Part shown: positions 1 to 8,951 of the stretch, piece after piece
How the letters are laid out: every line of letters begins with the position of its first letter
Numbering within the stretch: the first letter of the stretch is position 1
Source: Microcella putealis
Lineage (GTDB): Bacteria > Actinomycetota > Actinomycetes > Actinomycetales > Microbacteriaceae
Reading direction: 5' to 3'
Assembly (NCBI RefSeq): GCF_004216575.1
Contig: NZ_SGWW01000001.1
Coordinates: forward strand, 930,001-994,000
Length of the DNA: 64,000 nt
Position numbers and translations under genes: made by a program
The notes under the pieces: model-generated
Database searches by the model: none
Told to the model about the DNA's origin: nothing
Seen by the model: the letters and a program-made list of their open reading frames with translations, nothing else

Positions 1-794
1 GCGGCGTACAGCAGCCCGGTCGCCGTCGTGAAGAACCACAGCGTCCGGAGCTGACGGTTGGCGATGATGAAGCGCCAGCCGTCGGCGAGCTGCTTGCGGA
101 ACGGGACGGGCGCATCGTCGCCGCCGCGCGCATCCGCCCCGTCATTCGATTGCGAATCGGATACGCGCCCCGCGCGAGAACGGAACTGCCGCCCCGACGC
201 CACCTGCGGCAGCAGCACCGCGAGTACGACGGCAAGCCCGTACGCCGCGCCCATGACCCCCAGGGGGATCAGTACGGCGACCGCGAACAGTGCCGAGGTG
301 ATGGGCGCCGCGGCGAAGTTCTGCACGACCAGCTCGGCGCCTTCGATGCGCGAGTTGGCGCGCGACAGGTTCTTCTTGCGCACGACGCTCGGCACGACGG
401 CGCGGATCGCCCCGTCGTAGAGGGTCTCGCACGCGCCGTAGACGAAGATCAGCAGGTAGAGCCACCAGATGGTGAGCTCCCCCGTCCAGACGAGGGCGAG
501 CAGGCCGACGGCGAGAACCGTGCGCACGGTCGCGGCGAGCGCCAGGGCGTGCCGGCGGTCCATGCGGTCGACGAGGATTCCGCTGGGCAGGGCGAACAGC
601 AGCCACGGCAGCATCGACAGCGCAGCCAGGCCCGAGATGAGTACGGGGTCGTCGGTGAGGCGGGCGGCGAGCAGCGGCGCCGCCGTGCGGGCGATGCCGT
701 CGCCGAGACTTGAGGCGAGGTTCGCCGTGAAGACGTTGCCGAAGGTGCGGCCGAGGCCGCGCCGCTCACTACCCGGTGACGTCGCCGAGCTCAC
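1..794 (-). CDS. MFS transporter, 5' part (cut by window start)
   Basis: Major facilitator superfamily permease, probably an exporter; the substrate cannot be told. About 264 codons are present, so roughly the C-terminal third is outside the window. The frame opens with a short polar stretch, then RGLGRTFGNVF leading into a first membrane helix, and ends in a segment reading ADGWRFIIANRQLRTLWFF, typical of the start of the second half of an MFS protein. I place the start at the GTG at 794, where GTGA overlaps the stop of the upstream aldo/keto reductase, so the two are probably translationally coupled. Family assignment rests on hydrophobic pattern and these conserved turns. Confidence 0.8.
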   Translation of the reverse strand, partial: MSSATSPGSERRGLGRTFGNVFTANLASSLGDGIARTAAPLLAARLTDDPVLISGLAALSMLPWLLFALPSGILVDRMDRRHALALAATVRTVLAVGLLALVWTGELTIWWLYLLIFVYGACETLYDGAIRAVVPSVVRKKNLSRANSRIEGAELVVQNFAAAPITSALFAVAVLIPLGVMGAAYGLAVVLAVLLPQVASGRQFRSRAGRVSDSQSNDGADARGGDDAPVPFRKQLADGWRFIIANRQLRTLWFFTTATGLLYA

Positions 795-1777
795 CAGCGC
801 GGGTGCACGGCGGCGCGGAAGTACTCGTCGTACAGCGCCACCACGTGGGCGTGGAAGTCGTCGCCGAGGGGCTCGACGTTGCCGGCCGCGGCGTTCATGC
901 GGGCCTGCTCGGGCGAGCGCGCCCCCGGGATGACCGTCGAGATGCCGGGCAGGTGCACGAGCCACGCGAGCGCCGCCGTCGCGGGGGCGAGGTCGTGTTC
1001 GGCGGCGAGCGCCGAGAACTTCTGGGCCGCCTCGACGCCAGCGTCGTAGTCGACGCCCGAGAAGGTCTCGCCCACGTCGAAGGCGTTGCCCTCGCGGTTG
1101 TAATTGCGGTGGTCGTTCTCGGCGAACGTCGTTTCCCGGGTGTAGCGGCCGCTCAACAGACCCGAGGCGAGCGGAACGCGCGCGATGATGCCGACGCCCG
1201 CATCCTGAGCGGCGGGAAGAACCGCATCCAGCGGCTTCAGGCGGAAGGCGTTGACGATGATCTGCACGCTCGCGACGTTCGGGCGGGCGATCGCGGTGAG
1301 CGCCTCGTCGACGGTTTCGACGCTGACGCCGTAGTGGCGCATCCGCCCCTCGGCGACCATCGCGTCGAGGTCGTCGTAGATGCGGTCCATCGAGTAGAGG
1401 GCGGTCGGCGGGCAGTGCAGCTGCACGAGGTCGAGCGTGTCGACCTGCAGGTTTTGGCGGCTGCGGTCGTTCCAGGCGCGCAGGTTCTCGGCCGAGTAGT
1501 TCTGGGGCAGCTGCGGCAGGCGACGGCCCATTTTGGTAGCGACGAAGACGGATGCGTCGGGCCGCTCCTGCAGGTAGCGTCCGATCAGCTGCTCGCTACG
1601 GCCGTCTCCGTAGACGTCGGCGGTGTCGAAGATGGTGACGCCCGACTCGACGGCGGCGTCGAGCACGGCGTACGCGTCGGTCTCGCTGACCTCGCCCCAG
1701 TCGGCTCCGAGTTGCCAGGTTCCGAGGCCGATCGACGAGACGGTCGCGCCGGTGCGACCCAAGACAGATGTATGCAT
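791..1777 (-). CDS. Aldo/keto reductase
   Basis: Cytosolic NADPH-dependent oxidoreductase of the aldo/keto reductase superfamily, 328 aa, a full-length TIM-barrel size. The catalytic tetrad is visible: D51 and Y56 (DTADVYG), K82 (ATKMG) and H121 (VQLHCPP). A C-terminal PGARSPEQ motif resembles the cofactor-binding segment of the family. A TAGTCT hexamer at 1784-1789 lies 6 nt before the ATG, so the transcript is probably leaderless, although the upstream hydrolase ends at 1787, inside this -10 element. The downstream MFS gene overlaps by 4 nt. Substrate unknown. Confidence 0.9.
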   Translation of the reverse strand: MHTSVLGRTGATVSSIGLGTWQLGADWGEVSETDAYAVLDAAVESGVTIFDTADVYGDGRSEQLIGRYLQERPDASVFVATKMGRRLPQLPQNYSAENLRAWNDRSRQNLQVDTLDLVQLHCPPTALYSMDRIYDDLDAMVAEGRMRHYGVSVETVDEALTAIARPNVASVQIIVNAFRLKPLDAVLPAAQDAGVGIIARVPLASGLLSGRYTRETTFAENDHRNYNREGNAFDVGETFSGVDYDAGVEAAQKFSALAAEHDLAPATAALAWLVHLPGISTVIPGARSPEQARMNAAAGNVEPLGDDFHAHVVALYDEYFRAAVHPRW

Positions 1778-1786
1778 CTGAACAGA

Positions 1787-2632
1787 CTAACCGCGCTCGT
1801 CTGCCGCGTCGTCTGCACCTTGATCGCCGCGAACGACAGCCGCAACGGCCTCGGCGAGACGCGGGCGCACGAGGTGATCATTGCCCGACACGCGGTGCGC
1901 GGTGACGTGCCGCAGACGCTCGGCGATGCGCAGACCACCGGGCGCCAGGAAGGGGTCGAGTGTGCCGTAGACCAGGTCGACGGGCGCGTCGACGGCGGCC
2001 AGGTCGGCGACGGTCGTCTGCGACTCGATCGCGTTCTGCAGCGACCGGGTGAACGGCACCCAGTTCTCGGGCGTCACTTCGAGCACGTTCTTGATGGGGG
2101 CAATGCGGGCCAGCGCCGCGGCGGCCCGCACCGTAAAGTCTTGGTTGCCGCGCAAGAACTCGTACGCCGTGAAGTAGGCACCCATGCCGGTGCGGTCGAC
2201 ACGGTCGCCGATCGTCTGCGGCGGCAGGTAGATGGGCGGGCTGACGAGCACGAGGCGCGTCACCCCGTTGGGGTGGCGGGCTGCGTACCGCGTCGCGATG
2301 AGGCTGCCCAGCGAGTGCCCGACGAGGATGAACGGCTGCCGCAGCTTCAGCGATCGGATCGTCGCGTCGAGGGCAGCCGCGTGCTCGGCGAGCGTGTAGT
2401 CCCAGTCGGGCGGTGCGGGCGACTTGCCGAAGCCCAGAATGTCGATGGTGATGCACCGGTGGTCGCTTTCGAGCAGCGGTACGAGGTTCTGAAAGGTCAC
2501 CGACGACGACGCGATTCCGTGAATCATGACGACGACCGGTCCGTCTCCGCCCGTGTCACCCGCGACGTGCAGCACGGGCGCGCGGCGGCGACGCAACCAC
2601 GCACGGAAGCGGTCGGCGGGTGACGTCGTCAT
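1787..2632 (-). CDS. Alpha/beta hydrolase
   Basis: Alpha/beta-fold hydrolase of 281 aa counted from the ATG at 2632. The nucleophile elbow is VGHSLGS with S107; D226 (YGTLDPF) and H253 (GNDHLVRP) complete the triad, and MIHG near residue 37 forms the oxyanion-hole loop. There is no signal peptide, so it should be cytosolic. An in-frame ATG lies 15 codons upstream at 2677, but the segment it would add is basic and low-complexity, so I prefer 2632. It is the first gene of a leftward set with the aldo/keto reductase and MFS gene. Substrate (ester, lactone or haloalkane) cannot be deduced. Confidence 0.85.
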   Translation of the reverse strand: MTTSPADRFRAWLRRRRAPVLHVAGDTGGDGPVVVMIHGIASSSVTFQNLVPLLESDHRCITIDILGFGKSPAPPDWDYTLAEHAAALDATIRSLKLRQPFILVGHSLGSLIATRYAARHPNGVTRLVLVSPPIYLPPQTIGDRVDRTGMGAYFTAYEFLRGNQDFTVRAAAALARIAPIKNVLEVTPENWVPFTRSLQNAIESQTTVADLAAVDAPVDLVYGTLDPFLAPGGLRIAERLRHVTAHRVSGNDHLVRPRLAEAVAAVVRGDQGADDAADERG

Positions 2633-2674
2633 TGGCGCATTCTGTCGGAGTCGAGCGACGGGGGCGAGACGCAA

Positions 2675-2703
2675 CACGGGGGCCGGCTGAGCCGACCCCC
2701 GTG
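2675..2703. promoter_or_regulatory. GC-rich inverted repeat in divergent intergenic region
   Basis: CACGGGGGCCGGC and GCCGACCCCCGTG form 13-bp arms with one mismatch around a 3-nt loop, 43 nt upstream of the hydrolase start. No T-tract follows, so an operator or leader hairpin is as likely as a terminator. Confidence 0.4.
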
Positions 2704-2753
2704 CCCTTCGCGTCCACCCCTAGTCGCGCAGGTCTTTCGTGGAACCCGCGCGG

Positions 2754-2772
2754 ACCCCATCCGAAATGGGGT
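2754..2772. promoter_or_regulatory. Perfect 7-bp inverted repeat, candidate operator
   Basis: ACCCCAT and ATGGGGT flank a 5-nt spacer (CCGAA) between the divergent hydrolase and DUF4349 genes. The 2633-2934 gap holds no supported gene. The geometry suits a dimeric repressor site but no cognate regulator is adjacent. Confidence 0.3.
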
Positions 2773-2934
2773 GCCGCGCGAGGTCGTGCCCCGACGGTAT
2801 CGGGATGCGCGCATCCCGTTTCGCGTTTTGCACCGGACGCTCTGTCTGCTGTCAGGCATCGCTCAGATAACGGTTGGGCATCCGGTTGATTACGGCCGTA
2901 TCCGCGGCGCGAGGCCGGGAGTAGCGTCGCGCCC

Positions 2935-3885
2935 ATGAGCCCCGTTGACGCCCCTCGCACGCTTCCCCGTCGTCGCTTTGCCGCAACGTCGGCCAGCGTG
3001 ATCGCGGTCGCCCTTCTCGCTCTGAGCGGATGCTCGGCCGCGAACGAATCAAGCAGCGACGCGGGCGGCGGCTTCGTGGGGCAACCGGCGCCCGACATGC
3101 CGGTCAACAACGGCGGCGCGAGCGGCGGTGACGGCGACTTCGGCGGGGAGGAAGGGGCGCCCACGGCACCCGGCGACGGCCGCAGCGTCATCACGACCGG
3201 CTGGATGTACGTGACGGTCGACGACCCGCTCGAGGCCGCCGCCGACGCGGCCCGCATTGCCGAGCGGGCGGGCGGCCGCGTCGATGGCCGCACCGAGTAC
3301 GCGCCGAATGACAACGATGCGGGCGGCGCCGAACTCGTGTTGCGCATCCCGAGCGATGACCTGCAGCCAACGATTGACGAGCTGAAAGAGTTGGGTGAGC
3401 TCGAAGAGCTGAGCCTCAGCGCGAACGACGTCACCCGCGAGGTGCAAGACCTGGATGCACGCATCACGGCCCTCGACGCGTCGCTCACCCGCTTGCTGGC
3501 GCTGTTGGAGCAGGCCGAGAACATCGACGACCTGATTGCACTCGAAGCAACCGTCTCCGATCGGCAGGGTCAGCTCGAAAGCCTTGAGGCCCAGCGCCGC
3601 TCGCTGGGCGAGCAGGTCGCCCTGTCGACGCTGACGCTGACGCTCGGCTCGGAAGACGTTGCGCCGCCGAGCGACCCCGACTCGTTCGTCGACGGTCTGC
3701 GGCAGGGCTGGGACGCTCTCGTCGCGTTCGCGTCGGGCGCCCTCGTCATTGCCGGCGTGCTGCTGCCGTGGCTGCTCGTGCTCGCCGTGATCGGCGGGAT
3801 CGTGTGGCTCAGCGTGCGCGCTGCACGGCGGCGACGCGGTCAACGAGCGCCGGCCGAAGCGGGTGCCCAGCCTCCAGCCCCGTGA
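2935..3885 (+). CDS. DUF4349 domain lipoprotein
   Basis: Membrane-anchored lipoprotein of 316 aa. The N-terminus has a twin-arginine-like basic stretch, a hydrophobic segment and a lipobox LSGC with C33. A Gly/Ser/Asp-rich linker precedes the DUF4349 region (about 80-270), which contains a long predicted coiled coil (about 150-215, repeated LESLEAQ/LDARITALDA patterns). A C-terminal membrane helix (about 262-290) ends in a basic RRRRGQR tail. TAGCGT at 2922-2927 lies 7 nt before the ATG, pointing to leaderless transcription. Its last 77 nt overlap the convergent mtlD 3' end. The family's role is unknown. Confidence 0.88.
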   Translation: MSPVDAPRTLPRRRFAATSASVIAVALLALSGCSAANESSSDAGGGFVGQPAPDMPVNNGGASGGDGDFGGEEGAPTAPGDGRSVITTGWMYVTVDDPLEAAADAARIAERAGGRVDGRTEYAPNDNDAGGAELVLRIPSDDLQPTIDELKELGELEELSLSANDVTREVQDLDARITALDASLTRLLALLEQAENIDDLIALEATVSDRQGQLESLEAQRRSLGEQVALSTLTLTLGSEDVAPPSDPDSFVDGLRQGWDALVAFASGALVIAGVLLPWLLVLAVIGGIVWLSVRAARRRRGQRAPAEAGAQPPAP

Positions 3886-4957
3886 CCGTGTCGACGATTT
3901 CCTCGGCGCTCTGGCGCGCGAGCAGCTGAGCGAGTTCTTCGCTTTCGGGGTCGCCGGCGACGCCAACGAACTGCAGGGCGGCACTCACGACCTCGAGCAG
4001 GGCGACCGGGTGCACTCCCTGCTCCGCGAGTGCGGCCGCGGGCTCGATCAACCGTTCGTGCCGCGACAGCTTGCGCAGCGGCTGCCGCCCGACCCGCTCG
4101 ACGGGGTCGGCCAGTGCGTCGTTGGCAAAGCGGCGAAGCGCTGTCTCGCGGTACGCATCCTGCGTCGCGGCGTCGAAGCCGTGTCGCGCGACCAGCAGGG
4201 CCGACGTTTCGCGGAGCGCCGCGTCGACCGCGTCACGCACCGCGGGCATCCCGATCGCCTCGTGGACCGTGGTGGCCCCCGCGAGCCGACCCACGTACGC
4301 CGTCGCGGCGTGACCCGTGTTGACCGTGAACAGCTTGCGCTCGATGTACGGCGCGAGCTCGTCGACAAAATGGGCGCCCGGGATGCTCGGCACGCTTCCC
4401 GCGAACGGCGCGGATTCGATCGCCCACTCGCAGAACGGCTCGACGCGCACATCGAGACCGTCGGTCGGGTCGGCCGTCGGCACGATGCGGTCGACCGCAG
4501 TGTTCGCGAAGACCGCGCGGTCGAGCGCCTCGCTCGAGTCGCCGAGCGCCTGCTCGACCTCGGCGCGCAGGGCGTCGGTTGCCTGCAGGGCGTTCTCGCA
4601 CGCCATCACGATCAGCGGCGCGAGGTGCGCCGGGCGCGCTCGCAGCGCATCCGCAATGACGGGCGCGATGAAGCGCAGAACGGTGGGGCCCACCGCGGTT
4701 GTTGCGATGTCGGCCGTGGCGACGGCGGCGACAGCGGCATCCCGGTCGTCGGCGCTGTTGATTGCGCGGAAACCCGTCACGACCGTGTCGCGCCCGCCCG
4801 GCCCGATCTCGATGACGCGATACGCGTCGGCCGCGGAGAGCGCCTCGATGAGGGGAGCGTTGACGTCGACGAACACGAGATCGTGGCCGGCCTCGTGGAG
4901 CAGGAGGCCGATGAAGCCGCGCCCAATATTGCCAGCGCCGAAATGGACGGCGGTCAT
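3809..4957 (-). CDS. mtlD: Mannitol-1-phosphate 5-dehydrogenase
   Basis: Oxidises D-mannitol 1-phosphate, produced by the PTS, to fructose 6-phosphate with NAD+. The protein is 382 aa, matching the usual family length. The N-terminal Rossmann motif is FGAGNIGRGFIG, and the C-terminal domain has the family KLFTVNTGHAATAY segment with its substrate-binding lysine/histidine environment. It is the last gene of the mannitol operon: its ATG at 4957 follows the EIIA stop by 6 nt. The final 77 nt are shared, in antisense, with the DUF4349 gene. Confidence 0.96.
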   Translation of the reverse strand: MTAVHFGAGNIGRGFIGLLLHEAGHDLVFVDVNAPLIEALSAADAYRVIEIGPGGRDTVVTGFRAINSADDRDAAVAAVATADIATTAVGPTVLRFIAPVIADALRARPAHLAPLIVMACENALQATDALRAEVEQALGDSSEALDRAVFANTAVDRIVPTADPTDGLDVRVEPFCEWAIESAPFAGSVPSIPGAHFVDELAPYIERKLFTVNTGHAATAYVGRLAGATTVHEAIGMPAVRDAVDAALRETSALLVARHGFDAATQDAYRETALRRFANDALADPVERVGRQPLRKLSRHERLIEPAAALAEQGVHPVALLEVVSAALQFVGVAGDPESEELAQLLARQSAEEIVDTVTGLEAGHPLRPALVDRVAAVQRAR

Positions 4958-4963
4958 GAGGCC

Positions 4964-5401
4964 CTAGCCGTTGACGTCGCCGAGCACGGCGAGCACGTCG
5001 TCGGTGGTGGTGGCTGCGAGCACGCGTGCGACCGACGCGTCGTCGCTGAATGCGAGCGCGAGTGACTGCAGCACCGCCATGTGGCCGCCGTCTTTTCCGG
5101 CGATTGTCGCGACGACGCGAACGGGGTTGCCGTCCCAGTCGATGGGCTCGTCGTACCGGACGAGCGTCATCGCCGAGCGAACGATCGCGTCTTTCGCCTC
5201 GTTGGTGCCGTGCGGAATCGCGAGGTGGTTGCCCATGTAGGTCGAGACGGATGCTTCGCGTTCGTGCATGGCGGTGACGTACGAGGCCTCGACCGCTCCG
5301 GCGGAGACGAGCAGCTGCCCGCCCTCGTCGATGGCCTCGTCCCGCGTGCGGGCGGTGCCGCGGAGGATGATGCGGTCGGTGGTGAGAACGTCACTGCTCA
5401 T
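4964..5401 (-). CDS. mtlF: PTS mannitol transporter EIIA
   Basis: Cytoplasmic EIIA component (145 aa) that passes phosphate from HPr to the EIIB domain of the mannitol permease. H64 in NHLAIPHGTNEAK is the phosphorylated histidine of the mannitol/fructose EIIA family. I use the ATG at 5401 because the protein then begins at the family N-terminus (MSSDVLTTDRI); the open frame upstream is intercistronic. It sits between the EIICB gene, separated by a 100-nt spacer with a strong hairpin, and mtlD. Confidence 0.94.
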   Translation of the reverse strand: MSSDVLTTDRIILRGTARTRDEAIDEGGQLLVSAGAVEASYVTAMHEREASVSTYMGNHLAIPHGTNEAKDAIVRSAMTLVRYDEPIDWDGNPVRVVATIAGKDGGHMAVLQSLALAFSDDASVARVLAATTTDDVLAVLGDVNG

Positions 5402-5445
5402 GGTCTTGTCCTTCTGATGACGTCGTTCGGGGCGAGAAAAGGATG

Positions 5446-5486
5446 CACGGGGGCACCGCGGCGGCGCAGCACACGATGCCCCCGTG
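5446..5486 (-). promoter_or_regulatory. Intercistronic stem-loop between EIICB and EIIA
   Basis: Perfect 10-bp arms, CACGGGGGCA and TGCCCCCGTG, enclose a 21-nt GC-rich loop. On the minus strand a T-rich patch (CATCCTTTTCTC) follows, so it could act as a leaky terminator or as an mRNA-stabilising element at the end of the permease message. Confidence 0.55.
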
Positions 5487-5501
5487 ACAGTGTCAGCGAG
5501 C

Positions 5502-6956
5502 CTAGGCGCGCTGGTTCGTGACGAGGGAGACGACCTCGTCGTACTTCGGGCTCGACATGAAATTCTCGACCGAGATGTGCTGCGCCTGAGGCGCTGCCTC
5601 GGTCGCCCGAGCCGTGAGGTCCTGGTGTGTGATGACCAGGTCGGCCGTCTCATCGAGGTTCGCAATCGAGACGTTCGTCACGGTCACGTCGGTGAGGCCG
5701 GCGTCGGCAAACTTCTTGCGCAGGATCGTCGCGCCCATGGCGCTTGAGCCCATTCCCGCGTCGCAGGCGAACACGATCGTGTCGATGCGCACGGCGGTGG
5801 CGGTGTCGGTGCCGAGCAGGCTCGCCACCTTCGAGTCGCCGCCCTTGTTTTCGGCGTTCTGCGCGACCGACGCGCCGAAGCGGTCACCGGTGCTCTCGAG
5901 CGCGGCGAGGTCCTTCTTGCGGCTGGCGCGCAGGATGAGGCTGGCGACGAGGAAGGACACGGTTGCCGAGAGAATCACCGACAGGATGACGCCGATGAAG
6001 CTGCCCGCCGGCGTCTGGATGGCGACCGCGACGATCGAGCCGGGAGAGGCGGGAGCCCGGAGCCCGGAGTCGAAGATCAGGTTGGTCGTGATTCCGGTGG
6101 CACCACCGGCGATCATCGCGACGATCAGGATCGGCTTCATCAGCACATACGGGAAGTAGATCTCGTGGATTCCGCCGAGGAACTGGATGATGATCGCGCC
6201 CGGGGCGGAGGCACGGGCAATGCCGACGCCGAAGAAACTGAAGGCCAAGAGCAGACCCAGACCGGGGCCAGGGTTCGCCTCGAGCAGGAACAGAATTGAC
6301 TTACCGGTCTCGGCAGCCTCCTGAATGCCGAGCGGGGTGAGCACGCCCTGGTTGATGGCGTTGTTGAGGAAGAGCACCTTGCCTGGTTCGATCACGAGGC
6401 TCGCCAGCGGCAGCAAGCCCGTCTCCGTCAGGAACCGCGCGCCCGCGCCGAGTGCGTTGCTGAACAGCGTGACGACGGGGGCCATGCCGAAGAAGCCACC
6501 AAGTGCCAGCAGGAATCCGAGGATTCCAGCCGAGAAGTTGTCGACGAGCATCTCGAAGCCGGCGCGGATCTTGCCCGCCCAGAGCTTGTCAATCTGCTTC
6601 ATCAGCCACGCGGCGAGCGGGCCCATGATCATCGCGCCGATGAACATCGGAATCTCGGTGCCGACAATGACACCCATCGTTCCGATCGTGGCGACGACCC
6701 CACCGCGCACGCCGTAGACCATGCGGCCACCGGTGTTCGCGATCAACAGCGGCAGTAAGTAGAAGATCATCGGGTCAACGAGCTGGACAAGCTGCTCGTT
6801 CGGGGTCCAGCCGGTCGGGATGAAGAAGGCGGTGATGAAGCCCCAGGCGATGAAGGCGGCAATGTTCGGCATGATCATGCCGCTGAGGAAGGTACCGAAC
6901 CGCTGAACGCGCACGCGCGCGCCCGAGCGGGCCGGAGGGGCTGACGTCGTCGTCAT
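5502..6956 (-). CDS. mtlA: PTS mannitol transporter EIICB
   Basis: Inner-membrane mannitol permease that phosphorylates its substrate during transport. It is 484 aa from the ATG at 6956. Residues about 15-350 are the multi-span EIIC domain, including GTFLSGMIMPNIAAFIAWG and the GGIHEIYFPYVL signature. Residues about 390-484 are the EIIB domain with phosphocysteine C398 in FACDAGMGSSAMG. A strong Shine-Dalgarno (AAGGAGA) precedes the ATG, deciding against longer in-frame starts. EIIA is encoded separately downstream rather than fused as in E. coli. Confidence 0.96.
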   Translation of the reverse strand: MTTTSAPPARSGARVRVQRFGTFLSGMIMPNIAAFIAWGFITAFFIPTGWTPNEQLVQLVDPMIFYLLPLLIANTGGRMVYGVRGGVVATIGTMGVIVGTEIPMFIGAMIMGPLAAWLMKQIDKLWAGKIRAGFEMLVDNFSAGILGFLLALGGFFGMAPVVTLFSNALGAGARFLTETGLLPLASLVIEPGKVLFLNNAINQGVLTPLGIQEAAETGKSILFLLEANPGPGLGLLLAFSFFGVGIARASAPGAIIIQFLGGIHEIYFPYVLMKPILIVAMIAGGATGITTNLIFDSGLRAPASPGSIVAVAIQTPAGSFIGVILSVILSATVSFLVASLILRASRKKDLAALESTGDRFGASVAQNAENKGGDSKVASLLGTDTATAVRIDTIVFACDAGMGSSAMGATILRKKFADAGLTDVTVTNVSIANLDETADLVITHQDLTARATEAAPQAQHISVENFMSSPKYDEVVSLVTNQRA

Positions 6957-7006
6957 GGTGTGTCTCCTTGTGTGGGGGTGGTAATTGACGGGGTGTGGGA
7001 CAGGGG

Positions 7007-8686
7007 TCAGGAAGAGGGGTTCAGGGGCCGGGCGTCGGTGACGGCCCGCCGGGCCGCCTCCGCGCTCGGGGCGGCGACAGCAATCGCCGCGAGACGCTGA
7101 GCGTCGTCGAGGGTGTGCTGTGCGAGTTCGGCGCGCACGTCGGCGATCGACGTCGATGACATCGACAGCGTCGTCGCGCCGAGCCCGACGAGCACGACGG
7201 CGAGCAGCGGGTCGGCGGCGGCTTCGCCGCAGATGCCGACGGGCACGCCGTTCGCCGCGCCCGCGCGCCCGACCGACTCGATGAGGCGCAGCACGGCGGG
7301 GTGCCACGGGTCTTGCAGGTGCGCAACCGTGCCGAGCAGCCGGTCGGCCGCGAAGACGTACTGCGTGAGGTCGTTGGTGCCGATCGAGACGAAATCGGCC
7401 TCGGGCACCACGTGGTCGGCGAGGATCGCCGCGCTCGGCACCTCGACCATGACGCCGGCCGTGCTGATGCTCGACTCGTGGGCAATGGCACGGAAGTACG
7501 CGGCCTCCTCGGCCGTCGACACCATCGGCGCCATCACCTGCACCTCGGCGTCGCTCGCCGCCGCAGCCGTCGCGAGCGCCGTCAGCTGATCGCGCAGCAC
7601 CTGCTCGTGCGCCTGCAGGGCCCGCAGGCCCCGGCGACCGAGCGCCGGGTTCTCTTCCCCCTGGTCGGTGAGGAACGCCAGCGGCTTGTCGGCGCCCGCG
7701 TCGAGCACGCGCACGACGACCTTCTGACCGGGAAACTCGGCGAACACCGCGCGGTAGGTGTCGGCCTGCTCGTCGACGCTCGGCGCCTTCTCGGCGCCGA
7801 GAAACAGCACCTCGGTGCGAAACAGTCCGACTCCTTCCGCCCCGCGGGCCGCCGCCTCGCGTGCCGAGTCGACCGAGCCGACGTTGGCGAGTAGCGGTAC
7901 CGCGTGGCCGTCGGCAAGGCGGCCGGGGCCGCTGCTCGCCGAGCGGATCGCGGCGAGGGTTGCCGTGCGCTGCTGCGCGAGGGCGATGCGCTCGGCGTCG
8001 GGGTTGACTTCGACCGTGCCGTTTTCGGCGTCGACGAGAACGGTCGCGCCGTCGGCGAGCTCTGCCGCCGCACTCGCCCCCACCACCGCGGTGATGCCCT
8101 TCTCGCGGGCGAGGATCGCTGTGTGCGAGGTCGGCCCGCCGTCGGTCGTCACGAGTGCGAGCACGCTGTCGAGATCGAGCGTCGCGGTGTCGGCCGGCGC
8201 GAGGTCGCGCGCGACGAGGATGAACGGGGTCGATGACTGCGGCACGCCCGGCTCGGGAAGGCCCTGTAGTTGTGCGATCGCGCGCCGCGCGACGTCATCT
8301 AGATCCCCGGCCCGCTCCCCCAGGTATCCGCCCATGGCGGCGAGCACGTCGCGGAATGAGCGCATCGCGGCGTGGATGGCGTACTCGGCAGTGGCTCCGT
8401 CGGCGATGCGGGTGCGTACGTCGTCGGCGAGCGACGGGTCCTCGGCCATCATGGCCAGCGCATCCAACACCTCGGCGGCGGTGCCGCCCGCCACCTGGCC
8501 GCGCGCACGCAGGCGGGCGGCGGTCGCGGACAGCGCCTCCTCCGCCCGCGCGCGCTCGTCGTCGGGGGTCAGCGTGCTGGGACGGTCAACGGGGTCGGCG
8601 ACGGGGTCGGGCATCCGCACGACGGGGCCGACGGCGGTGCCGCGGCCGATACCGACGCCGCGGATGAGCTCGAGGGTGGCGCCCAT
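7007..8686 (-). CDS. ptsI: PTS enzyme I (phosphoenolpyruvate-protein phosphotransferase)
   Basis: General PTS enzyme that autophosphorylates from phosphoenolpyruvate and donates to HPr. It is 559 aa. H188 in GGPTSHTAILAREKGI is the active-site histidine; the C-terminal barrel carries the GADKPLAFL segment and the IGTNDLTQY metal-site motif. Its ATG overlaps the HPr stop by one base (TGATG). Placement of ptsI and ptsH inside a sugar-specific operon suggests the general PTS proteins are co-induced with mannitol uptake here. Confidence 0.96.
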   Translation of the reverse strand: MGATLELIRGVGIGRGTAVGPVVRMPDPVADPVDRPSTLTPDDERARAEEALSATAARLRARGQVAGGTAAEVLDALAMMAEDPSLADDVRTRIADGATAEYAIHAAMRSFRDVLAAMGGYLGERAGDLDDVARRAIAQLQGLPEPGVPQSSTPFILVARDLAPADTATLDLDSVLALVTTDGGPTSHTAILAREKGITAVVGASAAAELADGATVLVDAENGTVEVNPDAERIALAQQRTATLAAIRSASSGPGRLADGHAVPLLANVGSVDSAREAAARGAEGVGLFRTEVLFLGAEKAPSVDEQADTYRAVFAEFPGQKVVVRVLDAGADKPLAFLTDQGEENPALGRRGLRALQAHEQVLRDQLTALATAAAASDAEVQVMAPMVSTAEEAAYFRAIAHESSISTAGVMVEVPSAAILADHVVPEADFVSIGTNDLTQYVFAADRLLGTVAHLQDPWHPAVLRLIESVGRAGAANGVPVGICGEAAADPLLAVVLVGLGATTLSMSSTSIADVRAELAQHTLDDAQRLAAIAVAAPSAEAARRAVTDARPLNPSS

Positions 8687-8949
8687 CAGGCGTCGTGGTC
8701 GGTCGAGAGGAAGGCCGCGAGCTCGTCGAGCGTGGCGTCGGCGTTGTCGCCGTCAACGGCGAGGGTGACGTGGTCGCCGTGCTCGATTCCGAGCGATACG
8801 ACCCCGAGGATGCTCGCCGCATTGATCGAGCGCTCACCCTTTGTGAGGGTGACCGTCTGGCCCGAATCGGTGACGGTCTTCACGAACAGCGCGGCGGGTC
8901 GGGCGTGCAGCCCGTTCGCGGAGGCGACGGCGAGAGTGCGTTCGGCCAT
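8686..8949 (-). CDS. ptsH: PTS phosphocarrier protein HPr
   Basis: Small phosphocarrier of 87 aa between EI and EIIA. H15 in NGLHARPAA is the EI-dependent site, and S46 in INAASILGV is the regulatory serine position conserved in Gram-positive HPr. The ATG at 8949 follows the EIIB-like stop by 2 nt, and the stop overlaps the EI start. Confidence 0.95.
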   Translation of the reverse strand: MAERTLAVASANGLHARPAALFVKTVTDSGQTVTLTKGERSINAASILGVVSLGIEHGDHVTLAVDGDNADATLDELAAFLSTDHDA

Positions 8950-8951
8950 GG

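Noticed and set aside
776..2623. 615-codon open frame on the plus strand
   Set aside because: It is antisense to the aldo/keto reductase and hydrolase, is Arg/Gly/Val-rich with no recognisable domain, and reflects the third-position G/C of the minus-strand genes. Similar antisense frames at 3863-5065, 13828-15198, 22090-23496, 43874-45508 and 46666-49566 were rejected for the same reason.
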